The position numbers were made by a program, and so were the translations under genes. Source: JAKJEP01 sp964580995 (GTDB taxonomy: Bacteria; Planctomycetota; Phycisphaerae; Sedimentisphaerales; SM23-30). Taken from it: 64,000 bases of DNA. Shown piece after piece: positions 34,680 to 44,247 of this stretch. Location: the NCBI GenBank assembly GCA_964580995.1, contig CAZOMV010000012.1:8362-72361 (forward strand). Reading direction: 5' to 3'. Within the stretch, counting starts at the first letter, position 1. Each line of letters begins with the position of its first letter. The notes beneath the pieces were generated by a model, which saw only the letters and a program-made list of their open reading frames with translations, had not been told where the DNA came from and did not search any database.

Positions 34680-36302
34680 ATGAGTAATCCGATCAAAATA
34701 AAACGCGCACTGATTTCCGTATCCGATAAAACCGGTATCGTGCCTTTTGCCAAAGCCTTATCCGGTATGGGCGTCGAAATCATCAGTACCGGCGGCACCG
34801 CCAAATCCCTGGCCGAAGCAGGAATCCCCGTCATTGGCATTGAAAAAGTCACCGGCTTTCCCGAAATGATGAACGGCCGGGTTAAAACCCTGCATCCTAA
34901 AATCCACGGCGGACTGCTGGCCCTGCGTGACAACAGCGAGCACGTCAAGGCCATGAAAGACCACGATATTACCGGCATTGATCTAGTGTGCGTCAACCTC
35001 TATCCGTTTGAGCAAACGGTTGCCAAGCCGGATTGCCCGTTCGAGGAGGCCATCGAAAATATCGACATCGGTGGGCCCAGCATGGTCCGTTCCGCCGCGA
35101 AAAATCACAAGTTTGTCACCATCGTGACCAATCCCGATCAATACGATACCATCCTCCAGCAGATGAAACAAAACGGCGGGGCAGTTTCCGCGGCGACCCG
35201 AACCGAACTGGCCCTTAAAGCCTTTGCCCTGACCGCCGCCTATGATTCGGCGATCAGCGCCTATCTGGCCGCCCAGGCGGGAGAGGTATTCCCGCCGCGT
35301 GTCACCATCGCCATGACGCGCGGCGAGGAACTGCGCTATGGGGAAAATCCTCACCAGAAAGCCGCTTTCTACCGGCTCAATAAGAAAACCGGCGAACCCT
35401 GTGTCGCCAACGCCCGGCAGCTAGGCAGCGGTAAACAGATCAGCTTCAACAATCTCATGGATACCAACGCCGCGTTCGAGTTGGTCAAGGAATTTGATGA
35501 CCCGGCTGCCGTAGTGGTCAAGCATATGAATCCCTGCGGCGTCGCGGTCGATCCGGATATTACCGAGGCTTACCGCAAGGCCTATATTTCTGATGTGGTC
35601 AGTGCCTTCGGCGGCATCATCGCCCTGAATCGGCCCGTCACCGAAGATCTCGCCGACGCCATCGCCGAATCCTATCAGCGTTGGGGCAAAGAACTCGGTG
35701 CTGCCGGTTTTTTTGCGGAGGTGATTATCGCACCCGAATTCGATCCCAAAGCAGTCGAACTGATCCGAACCCGCAAACGCTGGGGCAAGGAAGATGTCCG
35801 ATTGCTCGAAACCGGCCCGATTGATCGGTCCCTTATCAATCGGGAGGAATATGACCTCCGCTACATCGTGGGCGGAATACTCCTCCAGCAGCGTGACCTG
35901 GTCGCCTGGGAAGCCGACCAGATTAAGCCCGTTACCAAGCGCCAGCCGACCGGTCGGGAAATGAACGACCTGAAACTGGCCTGGACCGTGGTCAAGCACG
36001 TAAAAAGCAATACCATTGTGCTGGTAAAAGACAACTCCGTGGTGGGCGTCGGCGCCGGCCAGATGAACCGGGTGGATTCCGGCATGCTGGCCATCCGGCA
36101 GGCCAAAGAGAAGGCCAAAGGCTCCGTCATGGCCTCCGATGCCTTCTTCCCGTTCCCTGATAATGTCACCCAAGCGGCCCAGGCCGGCATTACCGCCATC
36201 GTTCAGCCGGGCGGCTCCAAGCAGGACCAGATGAGCATCGACGAGGCCGACCAGCACAACATCGCCATGATCTTTACCGGCAAACGGCACTTTAAACATT
36301 AG
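34680..36302 (+). CDS. purH: Bifunctional AICAR formyltransferase / IMP cyclohydrolase
   Basis: PurH catalyses the last two steps of IMP synthesis. It has 540 residues from the ATG at 34680 (CAGGAG upstream). The N-terminal IMP cyclohydrolase domain (to about 200) has SVSDKTGIVPFAKAL, STGGTAKSLAEAGI and GRVKTLHPKIHGGLLA. The C-terminal transformylase has the catalytic Lys-His in VKHMNPCG and the motifs LRYGENPHQKA and FPFPDNV. A strong terminator follows. purF lies 24 kb away, so purine genes are scattered. Confidence 0.97.
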   Translation: MSNPIKIKRALISVSDKTGIVPFAKALSGMGVEIISTGGTAKSLAEAGIPVIGIEKVTGFPEMMNGRVKTLHPKIHGGLLALRDNSEHVKAMKDHDITGIDLVCVNLYPFEQTVAKPDCPFEEAIENIDIGGPSMVRSAAKNHKFVTIVTNPDQYDTILQQMKQNGGAVSAATRTELALKAFALTAAYDSAISAYLAAQAGEVFPPRVTIAMTRGEELRYGENPHQKAAFYRLNKKTGEPCVANARQLGSGKQISFNNLMDTNAAFELVKEFDDPAAVVVKHMNPCGVAVDPDITEAYRKAYISDVVSAFGGIIALNRPVTEDLADAIAESYQRWGKELGAAGFFAEVIIAPEFDPKAVELIRTRKRWGKEDVRLLETGPIDRSLINREEYDLRYIVGGILLQQRDLVAWEADQIKPVTKRQPTGREMNDLKLAWTVVKHVKSNTIVLVKDNSVVGVGAGQMNRVDSGMLAIRQAKEKAKGSVMASDAFFPFPDNVTQAAQAGITAIVQPGGSKQDQMSIDEADQHNIAMIFTGKRHFKH

Positions 36303-36345
36303 ACGGCTGGGGTTCGCGGCCCCGTCCTAATTCCCAAAAATAATC

Positions 36346-36374
36346 CCCCCTCCGGTTCATCCGGAGGGTTTTTT
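36346..36374 (+). terminator. Intrinsic terminator of purH
   Basis: CCCTCCGG and CCGGAGGG form a perfect 8-bp stem with a five-base loop, followed by six T. Confidence 0.93.
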
Positions 36375-36391
36375 ATACCGGTTTACGTACA

Positions 36392-37579
36392 ATGTACCAG
36401 GAACAAAAGTATTTTGATATAATCATACTGGGCGGCGGTGCTGCCGGTCTGATGTGCGCCAGCCAAGCTGCCCGGCGCGGCCGAAAGGTCGTGGTGGTGG
36501 ACCGGGCCAGGCGGCTGGGGACGAAAATCCTGCTCTCCGGCGGTGGCAAATGCAATTTTACCAACCGCCAATGCTCCGCCGAAAATTATATTTCCGAGAA
36601 TCCCCATTTCTGCAAATCCGCCCTGTCTCAATTCGGGCCTGCCGATTTCCTGGCCCAGCTCGAACAGCACTATATCGCTTATGAAGAACGCCAGCACGGC
36701 CAATTATTCTGCCGGCGTTCGGCGGAAGACATCCTGCAAATGCTGATCGAGCCGTGCCGAGAGCATCCGGTAACCTTTCTGCTGGAGTGTGCCGTTCACT
36801 CGATGCAGAAAGAGGAGCGATTTATAATCCGCACCGATAAGGGGATCCTCACCGCCGACTCCCTGGTTGTCGCTACCGGTGGCCTTAGCTATCCCCAAGC
36901 TGGCGCCGGCGATCTGGGCTACCAGGTGGCCCGGCAATTTGGCCTGGCGGTTACGCCCTGCCGGCCGGGACTGGTGCCGTTGTTGTATAATCCCTCGCAG
37001 CAGAGTATTCTGGCAGAGATGACCGGGATCTCGGTTGAGGCGGCTGTCACCTGTCGAAAAAAACAATTCCGCGAAAATATTCTTTTTACCCACACCGGCC
37101 TGAGCGGCCCGGCCATCCTGCAAATTTCCAACTACTGGCAGCCGGGCGATACCATTTCCATAAACTGGCTGCCGGAAATCGATGTTTATAAAATGCTGCT
37201 GGACCGGAAAGAAACCGGCGGCGCTATTACCAGCAAAAGTATACTATCCCACTACCTGCCCAGCCGCCTGGTCCGTCTCTGGTCCCAGCCATATTTCCCC
37301 GAAATACCCCTGGCCCAGTGCACCATCTCCCAGTTACGCCAGGCCGCCGACAGCATCAACCGCTGGCCGTTTCAGCCCGGCGGCACCGAAGGCTATGCCA
37401 AAGCCGAAGTTACTCTCGGCGGCATCGACACGGGCGAGTTATCCTCGAAAACGCTGGAAGCCAAAAAGGTAAAGGGTCTCTATTTCATCGGCGAGGTGCT
37501 CGATGTGACCGGCCAGCTCGGCGGTTACAATCTCCAATGGGCCTGGTCTTCCGGCTTGGCGGCCGGATGTGCGGTATGA
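36392..37579 (+). CDS. HI0933-family (BaiN-like) FAD-dependent oxidoreductase
   Basis: The 395-residue flavoprotein has the N-terminal FAD motif IILGGGAAGLMCA, then the family hallmark LGTKILLSGGGKCNFTN. Further along are VATGGLSYPQAG and a C-terminal GLYFIGEVLDVTGQLGGYNLQWAWSSG FAD motif (split here as two adjacent elements). Members of this family (YhiN, BaiN) reduce unsaturated compounds, but few substrates are known. It starts 18 bases after the purH terminator without a clear ribosome binding site and ends four bases before a convergent glycosyltransferase. Confidence 0.92.
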   Translation: MYQEQKYFDIIILGGGAAGLMCASQAARRGRKVVVVDRARRLGTKILLSGGGKCNFTNRQCSAENYISENPHFCKSALSQFGPADFLAQLEQHYIAYEERQHGQLFCRRSAEDILQMLIEPCREHPVTFLLECAVHSMQKEERFIIRTDKGILTADSLVVATGGLSYPQAGAGDLGYQVARQFGLAVTPCRPGLVPLLYNPSQQSILAEMTGISVEAAVTCRKKQFRENILFTHTGLSGPAILQISNYWQPGDTISINWLPEIDVYKMLLDRKETGGAITSKSILSHYLPSRLVRLWSQPYFPEIPLAQCTISQLRQAADSINRWPFQPGGTEGYAKAEVTLGGIDTGELSSKTLEAKKVKGLYFIGEVLDVTGQLGGYNLQWAWSSGLAAGCAV

Positions 37580-37583
37580 TTCT

Positions 37584-38582
37584 TTATTTCCATTTTTTCG
37601 GCAGCGGAACGACCCGGCGGCGCAGATTAAAAAACCGGATAAACCTGGAAATCGCATGGCATCCCCAGGCCGTTATTTTTGGAAAAGCGGTCAGCAGATA
37701 AATACATGTCCGATACCCCCAGGAAAGGTGCGCCGCATACCGCCGCAACAATTCCCGCACATCCGCCGGGCGATCCACGAAGAGCAGGGACCGGATGGTA
37801 CGCTGGACGATAAACCGTACCACTGGTCGGAACCGCTGCCACTGTCCGTTTTCATGGGACAATTGCGTATGCCGGTCAAGAAAATGACAGGTCCTGGAAA
37901 TCTCAAGGGAACCGCGGGTCAGACTATGGGGAAAATCAATATGGTACACCGCCAGCGGCTGGGCGACGAATCCGAATTTCGGCCAGCGATACGCAATTCG
38001 TATCCATAAATCCAGATCCTCCCCCACCTTCAAACTCTCATCAAACCCACCGACTTCCATTAATACTTCTCGTCGAATCAGCATGGTATCCGTACAGCCA
38101 AACATGTCGCCAATAAACGCCTGGAAAAAATTCTCAAAATATTCTTTCCCCTGCAAATGGTTTTCGATTTGGCCTGGCACATTTTGCGGGGCACGCCGTT
38201 TGGTTTGTTCTGAATACCGTATATAATCAGCCCCCACCCACACCAAATCGGGATTTCTCTTCCACAAGCGAATTTGACTTTCTAGCAGTTCCGGCAGCCA
38301 TTCATCATCCGCGTCCAGAAAAGCGATCCACTGGCCGCTCGCCGCCTGAATCCCCCGGTTCCGCGCCGCACTGACCCCGCGATTCTCCTGATACATATAC
38401 CGCACCCGCTGCCCATATTCCCTGACCATCTCCCCGGTTCCGTCCGTCGATCCGTCATCCACCACGATAATTTCCTGGACCGGATGCCGCTGCGCCAGGA
38501 CGCTATCAATCGCACGTTTAATATAGTTCGCGGCATTGCATGCAGGTATAATGGCAGTTATTTGATGTCGAATAAAATCCAT
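37584..38582 (-). CDS. Family 2 glycosyltransferase (A)
   Basis: The 332-residue protein has a GT-A fold of the GT2 type: ITAIIPACNAANYIKRAIDS at the N-terminus, EIIVVDDGSTDGT for nucleotide-sugar binding, the DxD motif AFLDADDEW, and GGFDESLKVGEDLDLWIRI near the acceptor site. It has no membrane helix, so it probably works at the inner face of the membrane. It is a close paralogue of the next gene and the last in a long minus-strand run beginning at pyrR. It likely adds a sugar to a surface polysaccharide or glycolipid. Confidence 0.92.
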   Translation of the reverse strand: MDFIRHQITAIIPACNAANYIKRAIDSVLAQRHPVQEIIVVDDGSTDGTGEMVREYGQRVRYMYQENRGVSAARNRGIQAASGQWIAFLDADDEWLPELLESQIRLWKRNPDLVWVGADYIRYSEQTKRRAPQNVPGQIENHLQGKEYFENFFQAFIGDMFGCTDTMLIRREVLMEVGGFDESLKVGEDLDLWIRIAYRWPKFGFVAQPLAVYHIDFPHSLTRGSLEISRTCHFLDRHTQLSHENGQWQRFRPVVRFIVQRTIRSLLFVDRPADVRELLRRYAAHLSWGYRTCIYLLTAFPKITAWGCHAISRFIRFFNLRRRVVPLPKKWK

Positions 38583-38661
38583 TTTTCCTTCCGTACCAGG
38601 AAATCAGACAATTTTGTTATCCAGATTTTAAATGCCGTTTCCATTTTTATGAAAGCAGAAC

Positions 38662-39666
38662 TTACACCTTTGGTTTCCGGATTATCTTATTTCGTATTTT
38701 CAGTTTTCGGGAACACCAGGAAATAGACTGCAAAATGGTTAAAGTTACTTTCGGGAACAAGGTAAATCCCCGAATCACAAACCGGTATTCAGGCGATAAC
38801 ATATTTTTGAAAAGATTTACTATTTTGGGTATTTCGTAAATATGCTCATTAAACAGGGATCCCCGTATCCAGGCCCGGATCATGGCGATAGCACAGGGTT
38901 TGTAATCTTGCAAACAACCGCTTTTCGCGGATAGTTCCAGATGTCTCCGAACCAGGGCACAGGTTCTTTCTACGCTGGGGTATCTTCGGGTATTGCTGCC
39001 CGGAATATCCATATGATAAATCGCCAAGGGTTCGCCAATATATCCTATCTCCGGCCAGCGATAAGCGATCCGATACCATAAATCCAGGTCCTGCGCCAGC
39101 AGCAAACCCGGCAGAAACATCCCTGCCTCTTCAATGGCACTTCGCTTGATCAGCAGGCAACCTGTCCAAAAATTAACACCGGACAGCTTGGCTTTAAAAA
39201 AATTAGAAAACCGTTTTTTGCCTTGTAATAAATCATTCGCTTTTTGAGGAAGGATCGAGGGTCCCTGTCGATTTTGCTGGCAGGAACAGAGAATAAAATT
39301 GGATGCACACCATACCAAATCAGGATGGTCTGCTAGTAATTCGGTTTGCAATTCCAGTTTTTTCGGCAGCCACTCATCATCCGCGTCCAGAAAGGCAATC
39401 CATTCATAGCGGGCGGCCTGAATGCCAGTATTCCGGGCCACGCTGGCCCCGGCGTTATCCTGATAGAGATAACGAACCGCCGAACCGTACGGTTTTACTT
39501 TCTCCGCCGTATGATCCGCGGAACCATCGTCCACCACGATGATCTCATCCGCCGGCTGCGTCTGCGCCAATACGCTGTCCAGGCACCTCTGGAGATATTT
39601 TTCCGCGTTATAGGCGGGAATAACCACGCTGACTCGTATCTGTTGGTTAGCATCCGGAAAATTCAT
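38662..39666 (-). CDS. Family 2 glycosyltransferase (B)
   Basis: The 334 residues have the same layout as the neighbouring GT2: VSVVIPAYNAEKYLQRCLDS, EIIVVDDGSADHT, the DxD motif AFLDADDEW and AGMFLPGLLLAQDLDLWYRI. The two probably arose by duplication and now add different sugars in one pathway. A gap of 79 bases separates it from gene A and 24 bases from the upstream GT4 gene. Confidence 0.92.
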   Translation of the reverse strand: MNFPDANQQIRVSVVIPAYNAEKYLQRCLDSVLAQTQPADEIIVVDDGSADHTAEKVKPYGSAVRYLYQDNAGASVARNTGIQAARYEWIAFLDADDEWLPKKLELQTELLADHPDLVWCASNFILCSCQQNRQGPSILPQKANDLLQGKKRFSNFFKAKLSGVNFWTGCLLIKRSAIEEAGMFLPGLLLAQDLDLWYRIAYRWPEIGYIGEPLAIYHMDIPGSNTRRYPSVERTCALVRRHLELSAKSGCLQDYKPCAIAMIRAWIRGSLFNEHIYEIPKIVNLFKNMLSPEYRFVIRGFTLFPKVTLTILQSISWCSRKLKIRNKIIRKPKV

Positions 39667-39690
39667 GGTAGTTCTTTCAATGGGTAAAAA

Positions 39691-40884
39691 CTAATTTTTA
39701 TTCAATTGGCTTTGTTGCAAACAAACCTCTACCGCCTTCTGTACGGCCCGGCCAATGACGTCCCAGGTATATTTACTCAGAAAAAGACTCCAGCCGTTTT
39801 CCGCCAGTGAAATCCCTTCTTCCGGCCGCTTTAACAAGCGGAGGCAGGCCAGGGCAAAAGCCTGCGGCGGCTCCGCCAGCAAAATATTCTCCTCATGGGT
39901 GGCTTCAATGCCGTACGCGCCAACCGGGGTTGATATCACCGGGCACATCCGGCTGAAGCCCTCCAAAATCTTCAACCGGGTGCCGCCCCCGAAACGCAAA
40001 GGCACCACCATGGCTGACCAACTGGCGATCTCCTCCGTGGGATCTTCAACATAGTTCAGCGCCTCAAAGCCCGGCCGCTTGAGAAACGCGGCGTTCTCCG
40101 GAATTTTGCCGACAATTCGGAAACGCGCCTGCGGCATTTCCTTGTGAATCCCGGGCCACACCTCCTCACCAAACCACTTCAGTCCGTCTTGATTGGGAGG
40201 GTAGCTCAAGGCACCAATGAAACCGATTCGCTGCAAATTGCGTCTCTCCCCGGCAGGTTTCTCCGGCGGTCTGGCAAAACCATTCGGGATTACCCGGATC
40301 CGTTCCCCGCCGCCCAGCACCTGCTTATCGGCTTCGCTGCAAACACATGCCGAGGTGAACCGGTCCAGCACTCCCTTTTCTCGCTGTTTCCACCGGCAGG
40401 AAACCACCTGATCCGAAAACCGCTGCCGGATACCGGAGGCGCACTTCGCCTTCAACTGATATTTAACAAAGTTCAAATCGTCTATATCCATAATCGAGCG
40501 CGGAATCCGGTATTCCCGGAAACCATCCGCCGCATAAAAACTATGGAACCAGACCAGATCGTGGTCCGCCGCCAACCGGTCAAACCGCTCCCGATCCTCC
40601 ACCGACACTGGATCGGAACACCATTTCGCCCAATGATATTTATATTTACCATATAAACGGGATATCTTTTTTTCCGGGATTTTCATCAGGATCACAGGAT
40701 CAAATTCCCGACGAGCAATAGCCAAGGTCTCCTCATCGAATTGCTTATCCACCCCCAGAAAAGTAACCTGACCGCATTTTTTCAACTGACGGCCGATTTC
40801 AAAGGTCCGGATATGCACCCCATGTGCGGGAGAACATCGCATGGTAGCATTAACATATAATATTCTTGTTTTCGAGGACTCCAT
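39691..40884 (-). CDS. Family 4/1 glycosyltransferase
   Basis: The start is set at the ATG at 40884 (GGAAA about eight bases upstream), giving 397 residues. It has a GT-B fold: the N-terminal Rossmann half starts TRILYVNATMRCSPAHGVHIRTFEI, and the C-terminal half has RIGFIGALSYPPNQDGLKWF and the donor-binding block PLRFGGGTRLKILEGFS. It resembles glycosyltransferases that act in exopolysaccharide or O-antigen synthesis (TIGR03087-like). An earlier in-frame ATG would overlap the NYN gene. It sits in the run pyrR-pyrB-pyrC-NYN-GT4-GT2-GT2. Confidence 0.88.
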   Translation of the reverse strand: MESSKTRILYVNATMRCSPAHGVHIRTFEIGRQLKKCGQVTFLGVDKQFDEETLAIARREFDPVILMKIPEKKISRLYGKYKYHWAKWCSDPVSVEDRERFDRLAADHDLVWFHSFYAADGFREYRIPRSIMDIDDLNFVKYQLKAKCASGIRQRFSDQVVSCRWKQREKGVLDRFTSACVCSEADKQVLGGGERIRVIPNGFARPPEKPAGERRNLQRIGFIGALSYPPNQDGLKWFGEEVWPGIHKEMPQARFRIVGKIPENAAFLKRPGFEALNYVEDPTEEIASWSAMVVPLRFGGGTRLKILEGFSRMCPVISTPVGAYGIEATHEENILLAEPPQAFALACLRLLKRPEEGISLAENGWSLFLSKYTWDVIGRAVQKAVEVCLQQSQLNKN

Positions 40885-40900
40885 GAGTCGTTTCCGGTTT

Positions 40901-41404
40901 TCACTGTTCCTTGATATCATCCGGCTTAAAACCGAACAGTTCCATCCACTTTCCTGTCTCGCCGGGAATCAGGCCTTGTTGTTTTTCCCGTGGCTCCCGG
41001 GACCGCACGGGTTTTTTCTCCTGTCGCTTTGTCATGGCCAGCAAGTATTCGTTGGCGGTCAGCGAAGTTGCTTTGCGCCGCCTGGCTGCCGTACGCAACT
41101 GGTTATCGGAACTCACAACCGTCAGCCGCCGCGGCGCCGTATTCTTCTGAATCAGGCCTACCAATATACTATCGGCATCTTTCCCGCCCCCGCTGAACAG
41201 CACACTCACATGTTTTTCCCGGCCTTCCTGCGAAAAACTCCCCCGCGGCCGCGCCCCGTCAAAAACCACAATCGCCCAATCCCCGATCCGGTTCATATCC
41301 TTTTCAATCCACTGGCACATAGCCTGCGGAATCATGTCCGCCCACTCTTCCGAATATTTTCTCAGGGCGTGGTACAAATTATAGCCGTCAATTAAAAAGG
41401 GCAT
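40901..41404 (-). CDS. YacP-like NYN-domain ribonuclease
   Basis: The 167-residue protein has a PIN-like NYN fold, with conserved acidic residues in FLIDGYNL, VVFDGA, KDADSIL and VVSSDNQL. These resemble YacP/Rae1, which cleaves mRNA in the ribosome A-site. The Lys/Arg-rich C-terminal third fits RNA binding. It follows pyrC by 10 bases and precedes the GT4 gene, so it is cotranscribed with pyrimidine genes. Confidence 0.85.
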   Translation of the reverse strand: MPFLIDGYNLYHALRKYSEEWADMIPQAMCQWIEKDMNRIGDWAIVVFDGARPRGSFSQEGREKHVSVLFSGGGKDADSILVGLIQKNTAPRRLTVVSSDNQLRTAARRRKATSLTANEYLLAMTKRQEKKPVRSREPREKQQGLIPGETGKWMELFGFKPDDIKEQ

Positions 41405-41414
41405 AACGCATTTT

Positions 41415-42698
41415 TCATAGGGTTAGTTGAAATTGAATGGCTCCTCCCACCAGGGTACACACAGCCCGTCCGTTCAGCCTCCAGCCATTATAGGGACAAT
41501 TGCGGCTCTTCGAATAAAACCGGTTCACTTCGACCTCCCACGTTTGATGGGGGTCGATAATCGTGATATCCGCCTCACTGCCTATGCCCAACGTTCCTTT
41601 GGCAATCCCCACAATCCGTGCCGGCCCGATCGTCATCAGCTCAATCAGTCGGGGCCAGTCGATTGTCCCTGTCTCAATCAGCGCCTTCACATACAATCCC
41701 AGCGCACAGTCCAGGGCGATAATCCCCGACGGCGCGTTCAAAAATTCCAATTCCTTCTCACTGCGCAAATGAGGAGCATGATCGCTGGCCAGACAATCGA
41801 TCGTACCATCCGCTACCGCCTCCCGCAAAGCGGTGACATCGTCCCAGGTTCGCAGGGGCGGATTCATTTTATAATTCGTATCATATTCCTGACATCCTTC
41901 TTCCGTCAGCAGCAAATGATGCGGAGCCACTTCCGCCGTCACCCGAATTCCCTGCCGCCTGGCTTCCCGTACAATCTGGGCCGAACCCCGGGTCGAAAGA
42001 TGCTGGGCATGAAACCGCACGCCCACCTGCCGGGCCAACTGAATATCCCGGTACAGCATCAATTCTTCCGCCAGCCGGTTCATGCCCGGCAAGCCCAGCA
42101 CCGTTGCCTGCAAACCGGAATTCATGCACCCGGTCCCCGCCAGCGCATTATCCTGACAATGCTCCAAAATCGCCTTGTCAAACATTTTCACATATTGCAT
42201 TGCCCGCAGCATCACCGCCGGATTCTGAATCCCCGATCCGTCATCCGTAAACGCTACCGCCCCGCCCCGGACCATCTGCCCCATCTCCGCCAGCTCCTGA
42301 CCCGCTCTGCCTTTGGTGATCGTGCCCGCCGGAAAAACATTCGCCTTTCCTGCCTTGGCCGCCTGCCGGTACACAAAATCCACCGTTGCCTCATTATCAA
42401 TCGCCGGATCCGTATTGGGCATGCACACCACCGAGGTAAAACCGCCCGCCACCGCCGCCGTCGCCCCGCTGGCGATGGTCTCCTCCTCCTCATCGCCCGG
42501 CTCCCGCAGATGCACATGCATATCGATCAGACCGGGCACCACCAGCAGATCCTTCGCGTCGATCACCGCCGCCGCTCCATCGACAGAAACCTTGCCCACT
42601 TCCGCGATCTTCCCATCCCGAACCAGAACATCCCCCACCCCGTCGATTCCATGAGCCGGGTCGATGATCCTGCCATTTTTTATCAAAAGTTCTGTCAT
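41415..42698 (-). CDS. pyrC: Dihydroorotase
   Basis: The enzyme closes carbamoyl-aspartate to dihydroorotate. It is a class I type of 427 residues, with the zinc motif DMHVHLREPG, the C-terminal catalytic loop LASDHAPH, and FHAQHLSTRGSAQIVREA with metal His residues. The Lys that becomes carboxylated in many amidohydrolases is not clearly placed; class I enzymes vary. No strong ribosome binding site was seen; it lies 20 bases after pyrB. It probably interacts with PyrB, as in other bacteria with adjacent genes. Confidence 0.95.
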   Translation of the reverse strand: MTELLIKNGRIIDPAHGIDGVGDVLVRDGKIAEVGKVSVDGAAAVIDAKDLLVVPGLIDMHVHLREPGDEEEETIASGATAAVAGGFTSVVCMPNTDPAIDNEATVDFVYRQAAKAGKANVFPAGTITKGRAGQELAEMGQMVRGGAVAFTDDGSGIQNPAVMLRAMQYVKMFDKAILEHCQDNALAGTGCMNSGLQATVLGLPGMNRLAEELMLYRDIQLARQVGVRFHAQHLSTRGSAQIVREARRQGIRVTAEVAPHHLLLTEEGCQEYDTNYKMNPPLRTWDDVTALREAVADGTIDCLASDHAPHLRSEKELEFLNAPSGIIALDCALGLYVKALIETGTIDWPRLIELMTIGPARIVGIAKGTLGIGSEADITIIDPHQTWEVEVNRFYSKSRNCPYNGWRLNGRAVCTLVGGAIQFQLTL

Positions 42699-42718
42699 AG
42701 TTTATTGCTTTGTCTCTT

Positions 42719-43711
42719 TTATTTTTGCGCCGCTGCCTGATTCACCAAAAACAAAACCGCCATCCGAATTGCCAGACCATTGGTTACCTGCCGCAGGATC
42801 GTGCTATTCGGCCCGTCGGCCACCTCACTTTCCAGCTCCAGCCCGCGATTGATCGGTCCCGGATGCATCACAATCACATCCTTTTTCGCCCGTTTCATCC
42901 GATTCATTGTCAAACCGAACAGCCGGGTATATTCCCGCACCGAGGGAAAGATCGTACTGCCGATCCGCTCAAACTGCACCCGCAGCATATTAATGACGTC
43001 CAGCTCACCGATAATCGCGTCAAAATCGTGACAAACCGTTACCGGCAGCTTGCTCGCTTCCGAAGGCATCAGCGTCGGCGGACCCACCAGAAACACCTGC
43101 GCCCCTAGCGTATGCAGCCCCCAGATATTGCTGCGCGCCACCCGCGAGTGTGCGATATCCCCCACAATTGCCACCTTCAATCCCTTCAAATCACCCCGCA
43201 ATTCCCGAATCGTAAAAATATCCAGCAGTCCCTGCGTCGGATGCTCATGATAACCATCCCCAGCGTTGATTACGCAGGCATCGATACATTGGCTGAGCAA
43301 ATGCGGCGCCCCGCCGGCACTGTGCCGGATCACCACAATATCAATCCCCATCGCTTCCAGATTCCGGGCCGTATCCCGCAGCGTCTCGCCCTTGGACACG
43401 CTGGAGGTCTTGGCGGTGAACTCCATAACATCCGCGCTGAGCCGGCTGGCCGCCAGCGAAAAACTGCTCCGTGTCCGCGTGCTGTCCTCAAAAAACAGAT
43501 TCACCACCACCTTGCCCCGCAGCGGCGGCGCCTTCTTGATCGACCTTCGCGATATCTCCTTAAATCCCTCCGCCGTATCGAAAATATGAAACAATTCCTC
43601 CCGGTTCAATTCCCTTAATCCCAGAAGATGTTTACGATTCCAGACAAATCGCTCTGCCTGCGGTTGCCGGGTATTCTGGGCATTATGTATGTCTGCTGTT
43701 TCTTTTGCCAT
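42719..43711 (-). CDS. pyrB: Aspartate carbamoyltransferase catalytic chain
   Basis: The enzyme makes carbamoyl-aspartate, the first committed pyrimidine step. The 330 residues include the carbamoyl-phosphate motif FFEDSTRTRSSFSLA, HPTQGLLDIFT, and the C-terminal HPGPINRG. No pyrI gene is next to it, so feedback control by a regulatory chain is not indicated; PyrR control is likelier. It lies 11 bases after pyrR. Confidence 0.96.
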   Translation of the reverse strand: MAKETADIHNAQNTRQPQAERFVWNRKHLLGLRELNREELFHIFDTAEGFKEISRRSIKKAPPLRGKVVVNLFFEDSTRTRSSFSLAASRLSADVMEFTAKTSSVSKGETLRDTARNLEAMGIDIVVIRHSAGGAPHLLSQCIDACVINAGDGYHEHPTQGLLDIFTIRELRGDLKGLKVAIVGDIAHSRVARSNIWGLHTLGAQVFLVGPPTLMPSEASKLPVTVCHDFDAIIGELDVINMLRVQFERIGSTIFPSVREYTRLFGLTMNRMKRAKKDVIVMHPGPINRGLELESEVADGPNSTILRQVTNGLAIRMAVLFLVNQAAAQK

Positions 43712-43722
43712 ACTCTCTCGGT

Positions 43723-44247
43723 TTAACCTAATACCACCTCATCTTTGCCGTCTCTCTCCTTCAGATAGACCTGCACTCTGCGATCCGGCGGTACCTCCAT
43801 CACCTTGCCCACATAATCCGCCCGGATCGGCAGTTCCCGCGCCCCCCGGTCAATCAGCACCGCCAGCCGGATGCATCGCGGCCGTCCCAGCGCGATCAAT
43901 GCCTCCATCGCCGCCCGGGTCGTTCGCCCGGTATTCAGCACATCATCCACCAGCACAATCGTTCGATCATCGATCGAAAAATCAATTTCCGTCGATTGCA
44001 GCTTCGGCTGCTGATACCCCATCGAGTTCAAATCATCCCGGTATAGCGTAATATCCAGCGTCCCCCGATCCACCTGGCCGTCCCCCTTCTCCTGCAGGAT
44101 CCGCTGCAAGCGCTGCGCCAGAACGTCTCCCCGCGACCGGATCCCCACCAGCGCCACATAGCCGCTTTCCGTCATACCGGCGGCAATGCTCATGGCCAGC
44201 TTGTGAATCAGCTTGCCTATCTCCAGCTCGTCTAGTAATACCTGCAC
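43723..44247 (-). CDS. pyrR: Bifunctional pyr operon regulator / uracil phosphoribosyltransferase
   Basis: The 174-residue PyrR has the PRPP-binding loop VLVDDVLNTGRTTRAA and the N-terminal helical segment SIAAGMTESGYVALVGIRSRG. PyrR binds a conserved RNA hairpin in pyr mRNA when UMP is high and ends transcription, as known from Bacillus. I did not find the usual PyrR-binding loop just upstream of pyrR, so the target site may lie elsewhere or the protein may act by another route. First gene of pyrRBC. Confidence 0.94.
   Translation of the reverse strand: MQVLLDELEIGKLIHKLAMSIAAGMTESGYVALVGIRSRGDVLAQRLQRILQEKGDGQVDRGTLDITLYRDDLNSMGYQQPKLQSTEIDFSIDDRTIVLVDDVLNTGRTTRAAMEALIALGRPRCIRLAVLIDRGARELPIRADYVGKVMEVPPDRRVQVYLKERDGKDEVVLG

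Noticed and set aside
41427..42740. Plus-strand open frame (437 codons) opposite pyrC
   Set aside because: Antisense to a complete dihydroorotase; product is Arg/His/Gln-rich with no domain.
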